From NCBI RefSeq assembly GCF_000143415.4, contig NW_003314274.1, positions 1,655,484 through 1,719,483 of the forward strand: a DNA stretch of 64,000 nt, in the 5' to 3' direction. Source of the DNA: Selaginella moellendorffii (Eukaryota; Streptophyta; Lycopodiopsida; Selaginellales; Selaginellaceae). Made by a program: the position numbers and the translations under genes. Below are positions 10,629-21,418 of this stretch, piece after piece; within the stretch, counting starts at the first letter, position 1; every line of letters starts with the position of its first letter. The notes beneath the pieces are model-generated. The model did not search any database, was not told the DNA's origin, and saw only the letters and a list, made by a program, of their open reading frames with translations.

Positions 10629-12698
10629 ATGGAAAGCAGCAGGCTGTGGTGGGGAGGAAGAGCCGGAGTGCTCATCGGCTTCTTGTTCTTGGCACATTTG
10701 GCAAGCGGGCTGAGACCACTACTACCCTATGGCACCGAGTTCGTGAAGAATCCCACCGGCTTGTTACGGAGGTCTCTCGAGGATGGGGCGTTTCCACCAG
10801 ATTTCTCTCCAGCCTCTGGGCCTTCTCCGCTGCCACAAGAAGCCTCGTCAATTAGTCCATCTGGGGGTACTTTGCAAGGTTTGTGATTCTATATTTTTTT
10901 TTCTTTTGCGAAGCTCGATGTATCCTTATCCAAATTTTCTTTTCTTTTTTTCTTCCAGCTCCGATCGGTGCTAGTGATAGCGGACACAGTGATGGTGGTG
11001 GCCATCACATGAGAAAGGGTGTCCTTGCCGCAATCATCCTCGTGCCCACGCTGGTTTGTGCCTCTATACTTTTGTCTTCCTACATTTCGCTGGATTCTCT
11101 CCGACCCCGGCTAGCGAAAGTTTTCGGGAAAGATGAAGGCTATTCCGACCCTCCAACGCCTCTGCCCCCTTATCGTAAGCTTTTCCTGATTGTGAAGGTG
11201 GAGCTGACTGGATTCTGGCAAATGTAGATGGCGGTGGGGGTCCAGTTCAAATCAAAACGAAGCGTTCCGATGAACCGGCAAAGCCAGCTCAAGTTATGGA
11301 TTACAAAATGCTGGAAAGTGCCACTGACAGATTCAGCGAGGAGAATCTCATCGGGGAGGGTGGATTTGCTCGAGTGTACAAGGCCCAGCTGGATGATGAT
11401 CATGCCATCGCAGTGAAGAAACTATCCACCGAAAATGATCAGGCTGACGAAGAGTTCCGGGTTGGTATCGTACATTATTTGTCCGAACGACTCTGATGGT
11501 TGCTGTGACTCTTTTTGCTTTCTTTCAGGCCGAGATTAATCTCATGGGGCGAATTCATCATCCCAACTTAATAGCTCTTCTTGGTTTCAGCTCGCAAGGA
11601 GAAGACCGACTTCTCATTTATGAGTTGATGACAAATGGTTCACTGCAGGACCAGCTTCAAGGTGAGAGGACTGAGCTCCTCGTACCATTTCCTTTAACTT
11701 TGTGGCTTTCTCCAGGGCCTGCCCAAGGAGCTGCTCTCACCTGGCATTTACGCCTCAAAATTGCCCTTGACGCAGCCAGGTTGGTTTCCAATTTGAACTT
11801 CGCTTTCCGGCATGACTTTGTTTATTCGTAAAGTGCAGAGGACTTGAATACCTTCACGATCACTGCGATCCACCAGTCATCCACAGGGACTTTAAATCTT
11901 CTAATATACTCCTAGACGAAGACTTCAATGCAAAGGTTCGTCGCCATGTCAATTCGAAGCTATATGTTTACATTTTCTTGCCTTGTTTGTTTACTTGCAG
12001 CTATCCGACTTTGGTCTTGCTCTGATGGTACAAGAAGGCGCCGGCAGCCTTCAACTGCAAGGCACATTTGGCTACGTTGCTCCAGAATACATCCTCACTG
12101 GTCAAGCCTTGTGAATTTTTTTATCTTTCTTTCGCTGTCACCTCACCTTCCTTTGAAAACGCAGGAATTCTCACGGAGAAGAGTGACGTCTATGCATTTG
12201 GCGTTGTGCTTCTGGAGCTCATCACCGGGAGAAAACCCATTGACGTCTCAATGCCAACAGGGTGCCAGTCGCTTGTGACATGGGTATGACGTCTCGAGAT
12301 TTTCCTCTTGCGGAGACTTTCTGTGTATCAACCTACTGCCACTTGCAGGCCACGCCGCAACTGACCGACCGCACCAGGCTTCCCCTCATTGTGGATGCTG
12401 CGATCAAGGATACTGTCAACTTGAAGCAACTCTTCCAAGTAAGTGCGCTTCCTCTTTTCGGTTTTGGTTTGTTTGTTGCCAGTGCTGGCTGACTTGATGA
12501 TTCTAACGCAAGATTTGTGTGTAGGTCGCTGCTGTTGCTGTTCTATGCGTCCAGTCGGAGCCAAGCTACAGGCCTTTGATTGGAGACGTGGTGAACTCTC
12601 TGATCCCGCTGGTCCCTTGCGAGCTGGGTGGTGCTTTGAGGGCGATTGATCCGGCAGGAGCCACTGCGGCAAACTCCCACTCCCAACACGGCGTGTAA
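10629..12698 (+). CDS. Receptor-like Ser/Thr kinase (At4g32000/At1g80640-type)
   Basis: Ten exons join to a 1,476-nt frame (491 aa): 10629-10878, 10959-11174, 11228-11460, 11529-11661, 11716-11779, 11839-11935, 12001-12100, 12165-12283, 12349-12438 and 12525-12698. Residues 1-27 are a signal peptide. A short Pro/Ser-rich ectodomain without LRRs follows, then a membrane segment near residues 104-128 ([19 protein letters not shown]). The kinase starts near residue 195 with [37 protein letters not shown] and [15 protein letters not shown]. The C-terminal lobe (MPQL-type TPQLTDR, AVLCVQ, YRPLI) closely matches the small plant family including At4g32000 and At5g11020. All catalytic motifs are present. 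The ligand is unknown. A broken copy of its last two exons sits at 37600-37893. Confidence 0.9.
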
Positions 12699-12916
12699 AA
12701 CAAAGGATGTGAGTAACCATGCGTAGAATGCAACAATTTTGTAGAGAAGCATGGCTATATGAATTATTCCAGCTTTAAATAAAGACTATTCTTAATTAAT
12801 TCGCCTCTAATGCACTTAAATTGGGGTTAGGGTACTTCGTCACCGTCGATCAAACGCGATCCCAACCGTCTATGTTTACCCGTTAGGGAGAAGCTAGGTC
12901 AAAAAATTGGCGAGCG

Positions 12917-13852
12917 ATGGTGGCGTGCGAGTTTGGGGAGGACGACTGTGGTGAGCTCCTCAAGCTGTACAGGCGGGGTGAGAAGCTGGGATCTGGCGGC
13001 GAAGGGCAGGTCTATTTGTTGAGTGCTCGTCGCAGGGCTGGCAAGAAGTATGCGGGGAAATCAGTTAAATCGATGTGGAATGCCGAGAACGAAGCTCGAC
13101 TCATGTCCAAGCTTCGAGTCTGCCCTGGAGTCGTCGCCTTTGAGGATTTCGTGAGGGAGAGAGAAGGTGGGAGGTGCTATGGGACTATCGTTATGGAACT
13201 TTGCGGCCCTAGCTTGGCAGAGCGATTGATCCAGGGCGGGGCAGTGACTGAGGAAGAAGCAGCCAAGACTATTAAAACGCTAGCAGAGACACTCAAGTGG
13301 ATGCACTCAAGAGGGGTCGTCCACCGCGATCTCAAGCCTCACAACATCTTTGAGAGGCTCAACGCCACTGCAGTGGACGAAGTGGTGATTGGAGATTTTG
13401 GCATGGCCACGGACAAGCAGTGGGATTAGCAGCAGTATTGTGGAACAGCAAAGTACATGGCACCTGAGGTGGTAGCGGTGAAGAGTGATAGAGCCGAAGG
13501 ACCACGAGCGAGTTACACGGCAGCCGTGGACGTGTGGGGGCTGGGAGTCATTGCGTACGAGCTGCTGAGTGGGTATCGATCGAGAGTCGAATTTGATTTT
13601 CTGAGAGCAGGAGCATTCCCGAGTGATTTGGCGTCGTGTGAAGCAGAGGATCTCATCCAGGGAATGCTAGCTGTGGAGCAGAGCAAGAGGGTGACTCTAG
13701 ATGCCGTGCTTGCACATCCCTGGATTGTCAAGCATTGTGGTAGTGGGGAGATCTTAACAGCGATGCCACACAGGAGGAGGCATTGTGGAGTAAAGAGAAA
13801 GTTTTCTGGCACCGGTGGGGATTTGATCACGAAAAAAATTCTTGCGGGATAG
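12917..13852 (+). pseudogene. Ser/Thr kinase, interrupted by one in-frame TAG
   Basis: Nearly identical (few percent difference by eye) to the intact single-exon kinase at 36522-37457. The frame opens at ATG 12917 with the P-loop GSGGEGQVYL, then MELCGPS, HRDLKPHN and GDFGMATD. At about 13427 a TAG replaces the ATG codon that follows KQWD in the other copy, with a further change in the next codon. The frame then continues with YCGTAKYMAPE, DVWGLGVIAYEL and HPWIVKH to a stop at 13852. The stop falls between the DFG motif and the activation loop, so the first product would lack the C-lobe. The fold resembles small CDPK-related or PEPC-kinase-like enzymes. A single recent lesion or sequence error is possible, because everything else is preserved. 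Confidence 0.85.
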
Positions 13853-14179
13853 CTGTGAAAGCAAGTCATCCGGTAAACACATCGTTTTCTTTCAAATTTT
13901 TCTGAGCAGTCGGAAATTAACTCATAAGTTTGGCTTAATTTTTCCTGAAATCGGTATTGCAGATGGGGCTGAGAACAATGATCTTGAAGACATATATGAA
14001 CAACATACAAAGAATAGAAGAAAAAGAAAAGAAGCAAGAGCATTGGTAATGCTTTAGCATTGAGCTTCCAAAAAAATGTTTATTGCGGTGGAAGACATTT
14101 TGAGAGACAGCCTTCCACCATAAAATTCAGTATATAAAGAAAGAAAAATTCAAAACCAAAGATGAACTCTAGCGGCGGA

Positions 14180-14510
14180 TTTTGACGAAGGCACTGCAAT
14201 CCACACCCGAGCTTCAAGCCAGGAATCGCCGCTCCAGCACTCGCGAGCTTGCACGCCAAGTGTGGGAGCCTGGATGCTGTTCGAGAAGAACCGCGGGAAC
14301 GCGATGGTTGGAGGGAGGGATGGAGTGGTGCTCGCGTCGTGCTCCTGCGCCGGGGCTGCTCGAGCGGGGGATGTTCTACGCGGGCTGGCGGAGCCGCGAG
14401 CACGGGGAGGCGGTGGAGAGCGAGCTGCTCGGGCGGTGTGGGAGGCTGGGCGAGGCCGAGGCGCTGCTCCGCAGTATGCCGCTGGAGCCCGATGGGTGAC
14501 GCACAAGAGG
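14180..14510 (+). pseudogene. PPR-protein C-terminal fragment
   Basis: A short stretch contains the hallmark end of plant PPR E-type repeats: ELLGRCGRLGEAEALL then RSMPLEPDG near 14415-14496. Upstream the homology is scattered over several frames (for example HAKCGSLDAV in one frame and SCSCAGAARAG in another). The recognisable PPR sequence is under 110 codons and has no neighbouring repeats, so this is a relic. Downstream, 14510-14860 shows no supported gene. Confidence 0.55.
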
Positions 14511-14869
14511 AGGTGATCCGCGCGGACCGGGTGGGATCCTGGCGACGCTGCGACTTACGTGCTCATCGAGCGCGGGAATTTTTGTGGTCGGGGTTAGGGT
14601 TCTAGGCTGGGTCGAGGATGGGGAAAGCGGCGCCAATGCGGCAGCAATCGGTGGAGATCGAGGCCCTTGGATCGCTTTTCCAGGGCCCGTGGGAGAAGAG
14701 GTACTGCAGCAGCTCTCGGGATTGTGGCCGATACTCTGGAGGTTATTTCACGTACTCTGGAGGTATTTCACGTGAGAGAAGAAGAACATAATTCACCGTA
14801 AGTACAAATAGCTTCCTCATGAAATGCAGTGAGAATCTCATTTTTTTCTTTTGACGCAGTCAGCAGTCA

Positions 14870-15932
14870 TTGCTGGGATCCAACCCAGAAGAAAATCAAA
14901 ACAACTCGGACTTGACTTGCCAGCATGATATCTCTGCTACTTCCAAATGCCGAACGTGATCCGAAGGCCGAACATTTTGCGACTGCCGCAATGAGATGCC
15001 TTTTGATAACAGGAGCTCTTTCTTTAGTCGCTGCTGGAGATGAAGGTTGTATCAAAGAATGGCGCATGGATCCGTCTTGGAGGTAGTCGGTTTTCACGTT
15101 GCTCCAGTGGAGCTTGTGGATGTGCTCCGGGAGCTGGAAGAACAGTTTCTCCGGGCTTCCGAGGCTGGAAAGCCAGTGGTGAGAATGCTGGAGGCGGGCA
15201 AAGTCCAGCTCGAGAAAGGTAAGGTGTATTTCCTTGCATTATTCACGTCCTATGCAGGCATTCTTTGTATGAAACAGATCTCCCTCCTGCAAGATATAAC
15301 CCCAAGACTTTCCGGAGCATTTTAAAGATAAATCGTTCCTCAAGCACCTCACCTTGTTCTTGGATGTGACATGGATGGCTACGTTGCAATCTGGTATTTC
15401 TAACTTCGGTTTGCAGTTGTCCAAGAAACTCACTCTCTTTTTTATTACATCTTACAGGAATATCTCCAAAAAGCAGCTGCTTTCTTCATGCCACAAATTT
15501 TGCAGACATTCACGTCGTCGATCGTTCTTTGGTGGATGGTTTCATAGATCGAGACTACGATTGTTGTGTCTGCCTTCTGAAAAATGTTAAAGACGATGCG
15601 AAACGTCAGAACCACTGGAGAATGGCCCTGCTAGAGAATAATGCCTTGTTTGTTGGCAGTGATCTTGCAAACAGGTATGCAAATCTACTGGAACTTTTTG
15701 TTCATAACATTATGCTCAGCACCCGTTGCTGGCACTGACGAGGGGCGAGTTTTTCTTTGGGAATTTTCCACCGGAAAAAGAGTGGTTGAAATGTTTGAGC
15801 AAGGTATGAGATTCTTGTTTTTCAAGTCAAGCGTGCAATGTAGAATCGAAAATCGTACAAGTGAAAACTACAACGTCGTCGCGTTTGCTGGCAACTGTTG
15901 GAGAGGATGGGCGTGTTGTTCTGTATGTGTAG
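14870..15932 (+). pseudogene. WD40-repeat gene remnant with an embedded DUF632-like segment
   Basis: WD40-type pieces appear in order: SLVAAGDEGCIKEW near 14990-15060, LGCDMDGYVAIW near 15350-15396, an exon with CCVCLLKNV and NALFVGSDLANR at 15528-15674, AGTDEGRVFLWEFSTGKR near 15735-15780, and a terminal exon with ATVGEDGRVVLYV ending at TAG 15930-15932. Intervening introns can be drawn for the last pair, but the joins at 15350 and 15676/15717 do not keep frame. Between the first and second pieces a different frame reads ELVDVLRELEEQFLRASEAG, which resembles the start of a plant DUF632 domain. A segment at about 14945-15025 recurs at about 34958-35034. I read this as a scrambled, probably non-functional locus; a divergent functional gene is the alternative. 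It is convergent with the amine oxidase gene. Confidence 0.55.
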
Positions 15933-15965
15933 GAGGTATAGTAATATAAGTTTGTAACTCGAGCT

Positions 15966-17492
15966 TCACTTTCCCTTAACTTTCAGTTCGGAATCTGAAA
16001 GGAGCGCTTCAGCAGCTCGTCTCCCTGACAGAAGTGCTCCGTCGAAAGTTGCTGAGACTCGATGATCTCCGCACAGGTACAAACCTGCATCAACTTTTGG
16101 TTCTTTAGAGAGGTTGGTCGGCGGAGTCTGATCGGGTTGAGCAAACAAGATCCTGTATGTCTTCAAGTGCTGCCACTTCGCTACTGTTTCCCGCCCAAAC
16201 CATTCCTCAAGCTCGGACCTCACTATTTTCTCAAGCTCGGCATCTGAACTGGCGGAATATCTTCCGATCAATGTTACCGAGACGAGAGCTTTTCCAACAG
16301 GGGCATACGAAGAGCAGACGCTGCTGGGAAAGCACATATTGTTGATGACGCCTTTGTCAGTGCCGTTCAAGAGCAGGACAGCTTCCTTGATTGGGGCTCT
16401 ATCGGCAGAAAAGTAGAGGCAGACAGTGCTGCGAGCAGGCTTATCGGTGCTTTCGCAAGCTGTTTTGCTGCTCAGCAAACGAGCTGCTTCCGGACCTTCG
16501 ACTGCCACTATTATCCCGTACTTGGACTTGACAACCTTTCCAGTATCAAGTCTCACCTTTGAAACTTTACCGTCTTCTCCGACAAGCAGCTCTTGTACTC
16601 GGGAGTTCAACTTGATTGATTCGTCTGGAAGGCTTCGAGCAAGCTGCTGTGATATTTCGCCGATGCCTTTAGCGGGAAGGCAATTCTGTCCCAGAGCCAG
16701 GCACTTGAAGACGAAGTTAAAAAGCCGGGACGTGGTTTTCAGCTCTCTGTCAAAGAAGATGCCACCGAAGAACGGTCGGAAGAATCGATCTATCATCTGC
16801 GAGGAAAAGCCGTCGGCCTTCAACTTTTCTCCGATCTCTACTTCAGGTGCCGAGACAAGTTTCTCAAATGGTTGTGATGCTGCTTGAAGCCTGACAATGC
16901 CGACGAGGATTTTGTCCAGGACAGTACCAATCGGATTACCAAGCGACAGTATGCCGTCGACCAGGTGCCGGAACGGGTCTGCCACTTTGTGAAAGCGTCC
17001 GTCAAACCAGACAAAGGCTCCGGCATAAAAGTTCTTGAGCTCCAGCGTTTGGTAGTCGAGAACTTCTGCAGCCTCCGGATATGCGGATATGAAGATCTGG
17101 AAGCCCCTGTCCAGGACGTAGCCTTGGACGGTGTCACTTCTCACTCGACCTCCAACTCCATCCGACGCTTCAAGGAGCTGGAATGTGACGCCTTCTTTGT
17201 GCAAGCGTCGTGCTGCCGCGAGACCAGCAAGGCCTGCTCCAACTATTACAACGTCAACCTCTGGAGGAGAAACGTTGTCAGCAGATTCAGATGCTCCATT
17301 CTCAGTTTTCCAAGGCTGGTCGACCGTCTGGACTGCTCGCAAGGAACTCGGGGATGGCTTAAGACGAGAGCAAAGTGCTACTTGGTCGTGGTGGTGCTGT
17401 TGCTGTACCTGGAAGCGGCAATTCGGATAGAGTGGGGATTCCCATCGACTAGGTGCCAAGGCTGCCAGGGCCACAGGTAATGTGATCGCCAT
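15966..17492 (-). CDS. FAD-dependent amine oxidase-like oxidoreductase, plastid-type
   Basis: Intact single-exon gene of 508 aa starting at ATG 17490-17492. The first 75 residues are Ser/Gln/His-rich and resemble a plastid transit peptide. The dinucleotide-binding fold follows: VVIVGAGLAGLAAARRL (GxGxxG) at about residue 80, the acidic strand end LLEAS, and the GGRVRSD flavin motif. A C-terminal FAD motif reads LYLCGDHRVSATFDGALLSG. The overall layout resembles amine-oxidase/phytoene-desaturase relatives found in plants and cyanobacteria (such as Arabidopsis At3g09580), whose substrate is not established. It is head-to-head with the omega-amidase gene, with 92 bp between start codons. A decayed partial copy keeps the same divergent arrangement at 38845-39480. 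Confidence 0.85.
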   Translation of the reverse strand: MAITLPVALAALAPSRWESPLYPNCRFQVQQQHHHDQVALCSRLKPSPSSLRAVQTVDQPWKTENGASESADNVSPPEVDVVIVGAGLAGLAAARRLHKEGVTFQLLEASDGVGGRVRSDTVQGYVLDRGFQIFISAYPEAAEVLDYQTLELKNFYAGAFVWFDGRFHKVADPFRHLVDGILSLGNPIGTVLDKILVGIVRLQAASQPFEKLVSAPEVEIGEKLKADGFSSQMIDRFFRPFFGGIFFDRELKTTSRLFNFVFKCLALGQNCLPAKGIGEISQQLARSLPDESIKLNSRVQELLVGEDGKVSKVRLDTGKVVKSKYGIIVAVEGPEAARLLSSKTACESTDKPARSTVCLYFSADRAPIKEAVLLLNGTDKGVINNMCFPSSVCSSYAPVGKALVSVTLIGRYSASSDAELEKIVRSELEEWFGRETVAKWQHLKTYRILFAQPDQTPPTNLSKEPKVDAGLYLCGDHRVSATFDGALLSGRRAAEALLSDSELKVKGK

Positions 17493-17584
17493 ACTCTAGT
17501 CACTTCGAAAGTTTTTTTTAAAGATGTTCATATTGACGGCTTGGATTGCAGGACGAGATCCAACGGGGGTGTTTTGGGAGTAGA

Positions 17585-19113
17585 ATGAGCAGCGCCCTTT
17601 TCCTGCGACTTCCCATTCTAGCGCGTGCAGGTGAAAGTTTGAGGCGCTGTGCTGCTCGCTCCGGAGTTCGAGCTTTTGCAAGCATGCAGTCAGATGCAAG
17701 GAAACCGCCTTCGCAGGCTCCACAGGAGCCTCCGACTAGCAAGGTCAGTGGAAGTTTTATTGTATCGGGATGCCCTCGTCACGTTATTTTTGGTTTTTGT
17801 GGCAGTTCAAGCTCGCCGTTTGCCAGCTCTCGATCTGTGCAGACAAGGAACAGAACATCAGGCATGCTCGTGAAGCTATCCAGACGGCTGCTGATGGCGG
17901 CAGTAAACTGGTCCTTCTTCCAGTTAAGTTTTGTAGTTGTCTGCTCAGTCATAAGGAGAATGTGTTACAGGAAATGTGGAATTGCCCATACTCAAACGCG
18001 AGCTTTCCAATCTACGCGGAGGATATTGACGCAGGTGATTCTCCCTCTTCCAAAATGCTTTCGGATATGGCAAAGAGTAAGGAGGTTACCATCATCGGTG
18101 GCTCCATACCGGAACGAAGTGGCAATCATCTCTACAATACTTGCTGCATCTACGGAAAAGATGGCTCTCTAAAAGGAAAACATCGGAAGGTTTGCTTTTC
18201 TGACGCGTCGTCTACGGTTTTTCTCAGCCCTCTTTCACACCAGGTTCACCTTTTTGACATCGATATACCAGGAAAGATACAGTTCAAAGAATCGGACACA
18301 CTGACGCCTGGAGATAAGTATACTGTTGTTGATACGGGTAAGGTCTTGCAGGCATTACGACAAGAAAAAAAAAACTCACATTGCTCATTGACGTAGATGT
18401 TGGACGAATCGGTGTTGGTATTTGCTATGACATTCGCTTTCCGGAGATGGCAATGACTTACGCAGCACGAGGTACGAAGAAGGCTAGCCAGGTAGCTGCA
18501 GTGTATTAAAATTTATGTTGGTACCAGGCGTACATATGATCTGCTATCCGGGAGCTTTCAACATGACTACGGGACCAGCGCATTGGGAACTCCTCCAGAA
18601 AGCCAGGTAACTCATTGTTTCTTTCTTGTTGGCTGCGGAATTTACTGGCAACGTTTTTTTTTTTTTTGTTTTTTTTTTTGTTTTTTCAATTTCCAGAGCC
18701 GTAGACAATCAGGTAAGTGTTTTTGATGTTTTGTCTTTCTTACTCTTTTTTTTTCTAGCTGTTTGTGGCCACTTGCTCACCAGCCAGAAATCCAAGCGCG
18801 GGATATGTTGCATGGGGACACTCCAGTGTCATTGGACCGGTAACATCATGCTGTTTTATCAATGCTTTTCTCAAGCTGTCTGATTTTTTTAGTTCGGAGA
18901 AATACTGGCGTCAACAGGACGTGAAGAGGCGATTTTCTATGCAGACATCGACTATGCTCAGATCAAGGAACGCAGGTGCTGTTCTTGTTTCTGGCATAAC
19001 GGAGGTTTCTCAACCATTTTCTCTTTTCCTTTCCCGTTAGGATGAACATGCCTCTGGACCATCAGCGAAGAGGTGACTTGTATCAGCTCGTCGACTTGAC
19101 CTTCACAACATGA
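17585..19113 (+). CDS. Omega-amidase / NIT2-like carbon-nitrogen hydrolase
   Basis: Ten exons give a 996-nt frame (331 aa): 17585-17743, 17806-17922, 17971-18189, 18244-18337, 18397-18471, 18528-18606, 18697-18712, 18759-18839, 18893-18975 and 19041-19113. The seventh exon is only 16 nt. The N-terminus ([18 protein letters not shown], then [10 protein letters not shown]) looks like a mitochondrial or plastid targeting peptide. The nitrilase catalytic triad is visible: Glu in LLPEMWNC, Lys in GKHRKVHLFD, and Cys in [12 protein letters not shown]. The sequence type ([13 protein letters not shown], then RAVDNQ) is that of omega-amidase, which deaminates 2-oxoglutaramate and 2-oxosuccinamate after glutamine or asparagine transamination. 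A second in-frame Met before QSDARKPP could give a cytosolic form. It shares a 92-bp divergent promoter with the amine oxidase. Confidence 0.93.
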
Positions 19114-19406
19114 GCAGTTCCAGCAGTAGGAACAAGAAAAGTGTTCTGGGAAATAGATCGAGTAGTTGTTCTGAGAATATCCTCCCCTTGTCCGGGTGAC
19201 GTGGGGTTAGTTTAACTGTCGGAAGTGTTCTTACCGCCGCAGCATGGGAGGAGAGCATCAGTGTCCGAGCGGCAGCAGGGTAACAGGTTATCCAGCAACA
19301 GGAGTGAGCATGTCCTAGACTCGTGGAGCTTTGCTTGAGGTGGTGGGATGAAGTGAGACGGATGTGGAAGGACTATTGCTCGCGTTTGAAGGAAAGAAGC
19401 ACCGGT

Positions 19407-21418
19407 ATGGGGGCGCTCAAGAACGACGACGTTCTCTACGACTACATTGCCAGAGCGGTACGTTTCTTATTTAACAAGCTTTCTTATGTTTTCACTCTCT
19501 TATGTTTCAGAATCCCAACATTTACTTCCAGCCTCGAGCAGCGAAGCAGATGAAAGTGCCGCAGCCAGTTTTGTTCCCCGGATATCTCTGCCCGCTTGCC
19601 ACTGAAGAGTTTGAGGAGGAAGAACCCACGCCTTCGCAAACTCAAGTAATTTGGAGTCCTTTGTTCGATGGCACTGAGCTCAAGCGCTTGGGTGGTGGGC
19701 TCAAAAGTGAGACGGCTCTTGTACCTGAGCTTCCAGCTGGTTGGAGAACGGCCGAACAAAAATTGCTGGAAATGGGAGCTAGAAACGGGGATTATCTGGG
19801 AAATACCGTTAGCAGCTGTTCTAGTAACTCGGAAGAGGAGCCGCCAACGGTTTGGACAAGCGCTCAGTGCTTGCTTCACATGAAGGATTTGACTGATCCG
19901 CAAAGTGGGATAGAACAGGAGCAAGCGCCTGGAATCGCTGAGAGCTTTTTAGAGTATAACAGCTGCGAACTAGGTGGGACAGACAAGCTTGACCACGTAC
20001 CGGAGAACCTTCTCTTGGTCGACGATTACGAAGAGAAGCTCAAAAGCTATCACTCCGAAGTGAGTGTGGAAGAGAGCAGATATCAGACATGTAGTGGCGG
20101 GGATGGAAGCGTTTGCAGCGTTCTGAGTGCGGGTATCGGCCGTGGGAAGCTGAACAGCAGGGAGTCATTCAGGGAGGACGTTCTTTTGAGCGAGATCAGT
20201 GGAGGGGAGCCGTCCGAGACGAGGTCGTGCTCCACCGCCAACGACGACAGCTCGAGCTCAGTTCGAGGAGCCACTACCGGGCGCTCCAAGCTCCTGACTC
20301 CGGACGGCACGAAACAGGTGAAGCACGGAGACAGGAAAGCTAGGCGGGGATATCCTTACACTAGTTTGAAGGAAGAGAAGGTGGCAAAGGAATTTGCACG
20401 GCCTCGAATTTGGAACAGCGGGGTTAACAGAGGACCGCTGCAGCAGAAAACGAGAAAGATGGTGGAGCAGACACCAGGGAGAGGCGCAGAGACGACAAAC
20501 AAGGAACAAAACGCCAAGAATCACAACAAAACCAGCACCACTAGCAGCACCAGAAGGCCGCCCTGGTGCCTGCACAGCGTCAAGAGGAACCTCCACCACC
20601 AACATGGAACGCTGTCCGACCACGAAGTGACATCGGCAGGATCCACAACCAACGAAGAGGAGACCAGAGGAGCGGCGATGCTGGCGGATACCGGAGATCA
20701 GAACGCCGAATTGATATCGACTTTGGCGGAGATGAACAACCGGGAACTCAGGGTGCTGCAGTGCTCGGCTGCGATTATGCGTCACAACATCGGTGTTCTT
20801 CGTGACGACGTCAAGGTTTGCTCTCGCAAGAAGCTTAGATTTCTTTGACATGTTAAACATGCGAATATGTGTGCTCCAGGGATTGCAAGGCTTCTTGGAA
20901 GGCAGAAAAGCCCGCTATTCGTGGTGGACGCTCTTCAAAGATTTTGTTGTTGCTGCTGGGCTCGTATCCGGGGCATTTGGTTTACGTACTGTCATCGACA
21001 TGCTCAAGAGGACAGTTCGATATGGTGAGATTTTGTTTTGGACATATAGTCGGTAGAGCGTAACATCTACCGTATTTTTTTCTTCTTTCAACTCCCTCTC
21101 ACACTCTTTTCTTCCAGGTGCATTGAACAAGCTAACAAACAAGCAAGAGAAGATGGCCTTGGCAGCCTTCGTTCTCACGGTTGGAGCACGCTTCGGCAAG
21201 CAGATATGGCGAGAACAGGTACACATACTGTTTGGATCTCGTAGGATAGATCGTGTAGCTTATGGCTGGATCTTTTCCAGGGAAATGCCAGCTCCCGGCG
21301 CGAGATAAAGCTACGGGAGCAACTGTCCAGGATTAACGAGAGGGTGTCTCTCATGTCGGACCTGGCTACCAGCGATCGCCAGCAAACAGTCGCCGCGGCC
21401 GCAGCAGAATCCGAGTGA
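19407..21418 (+). CDS. Uncharacterised plant protein with C-terminal membrane-like segment
   Basis: Five exons (19407-19457, 19511-20815, 20880-21024, 21118-21218, 21281-21418) join in frame to 1,740 nt (579 aa). The N-terminus MGALKNDDVLYDYIARA and the following PNIYFQPRAAKQMKVPQPVLF look conserved. The large second exon encodes an acidic, Ser-rich, mostly disordered stretch with basic patches. It ends in a Leu-rich helix (AELISTLAEMNNRELRVLQ). The last exons encode RYSWWTLFKDFVVAAGLVSG, likely a membrane-embedded hairpin, then KMALAAFVLTVG, and a Ser/Arg-rich coil ending in an Ala run. I do not recognise the family. Part of exons 2-3 is copied into the island at about 37894-38148. Intact splice phasing supports a real gene. 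Confidence 0.75.
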
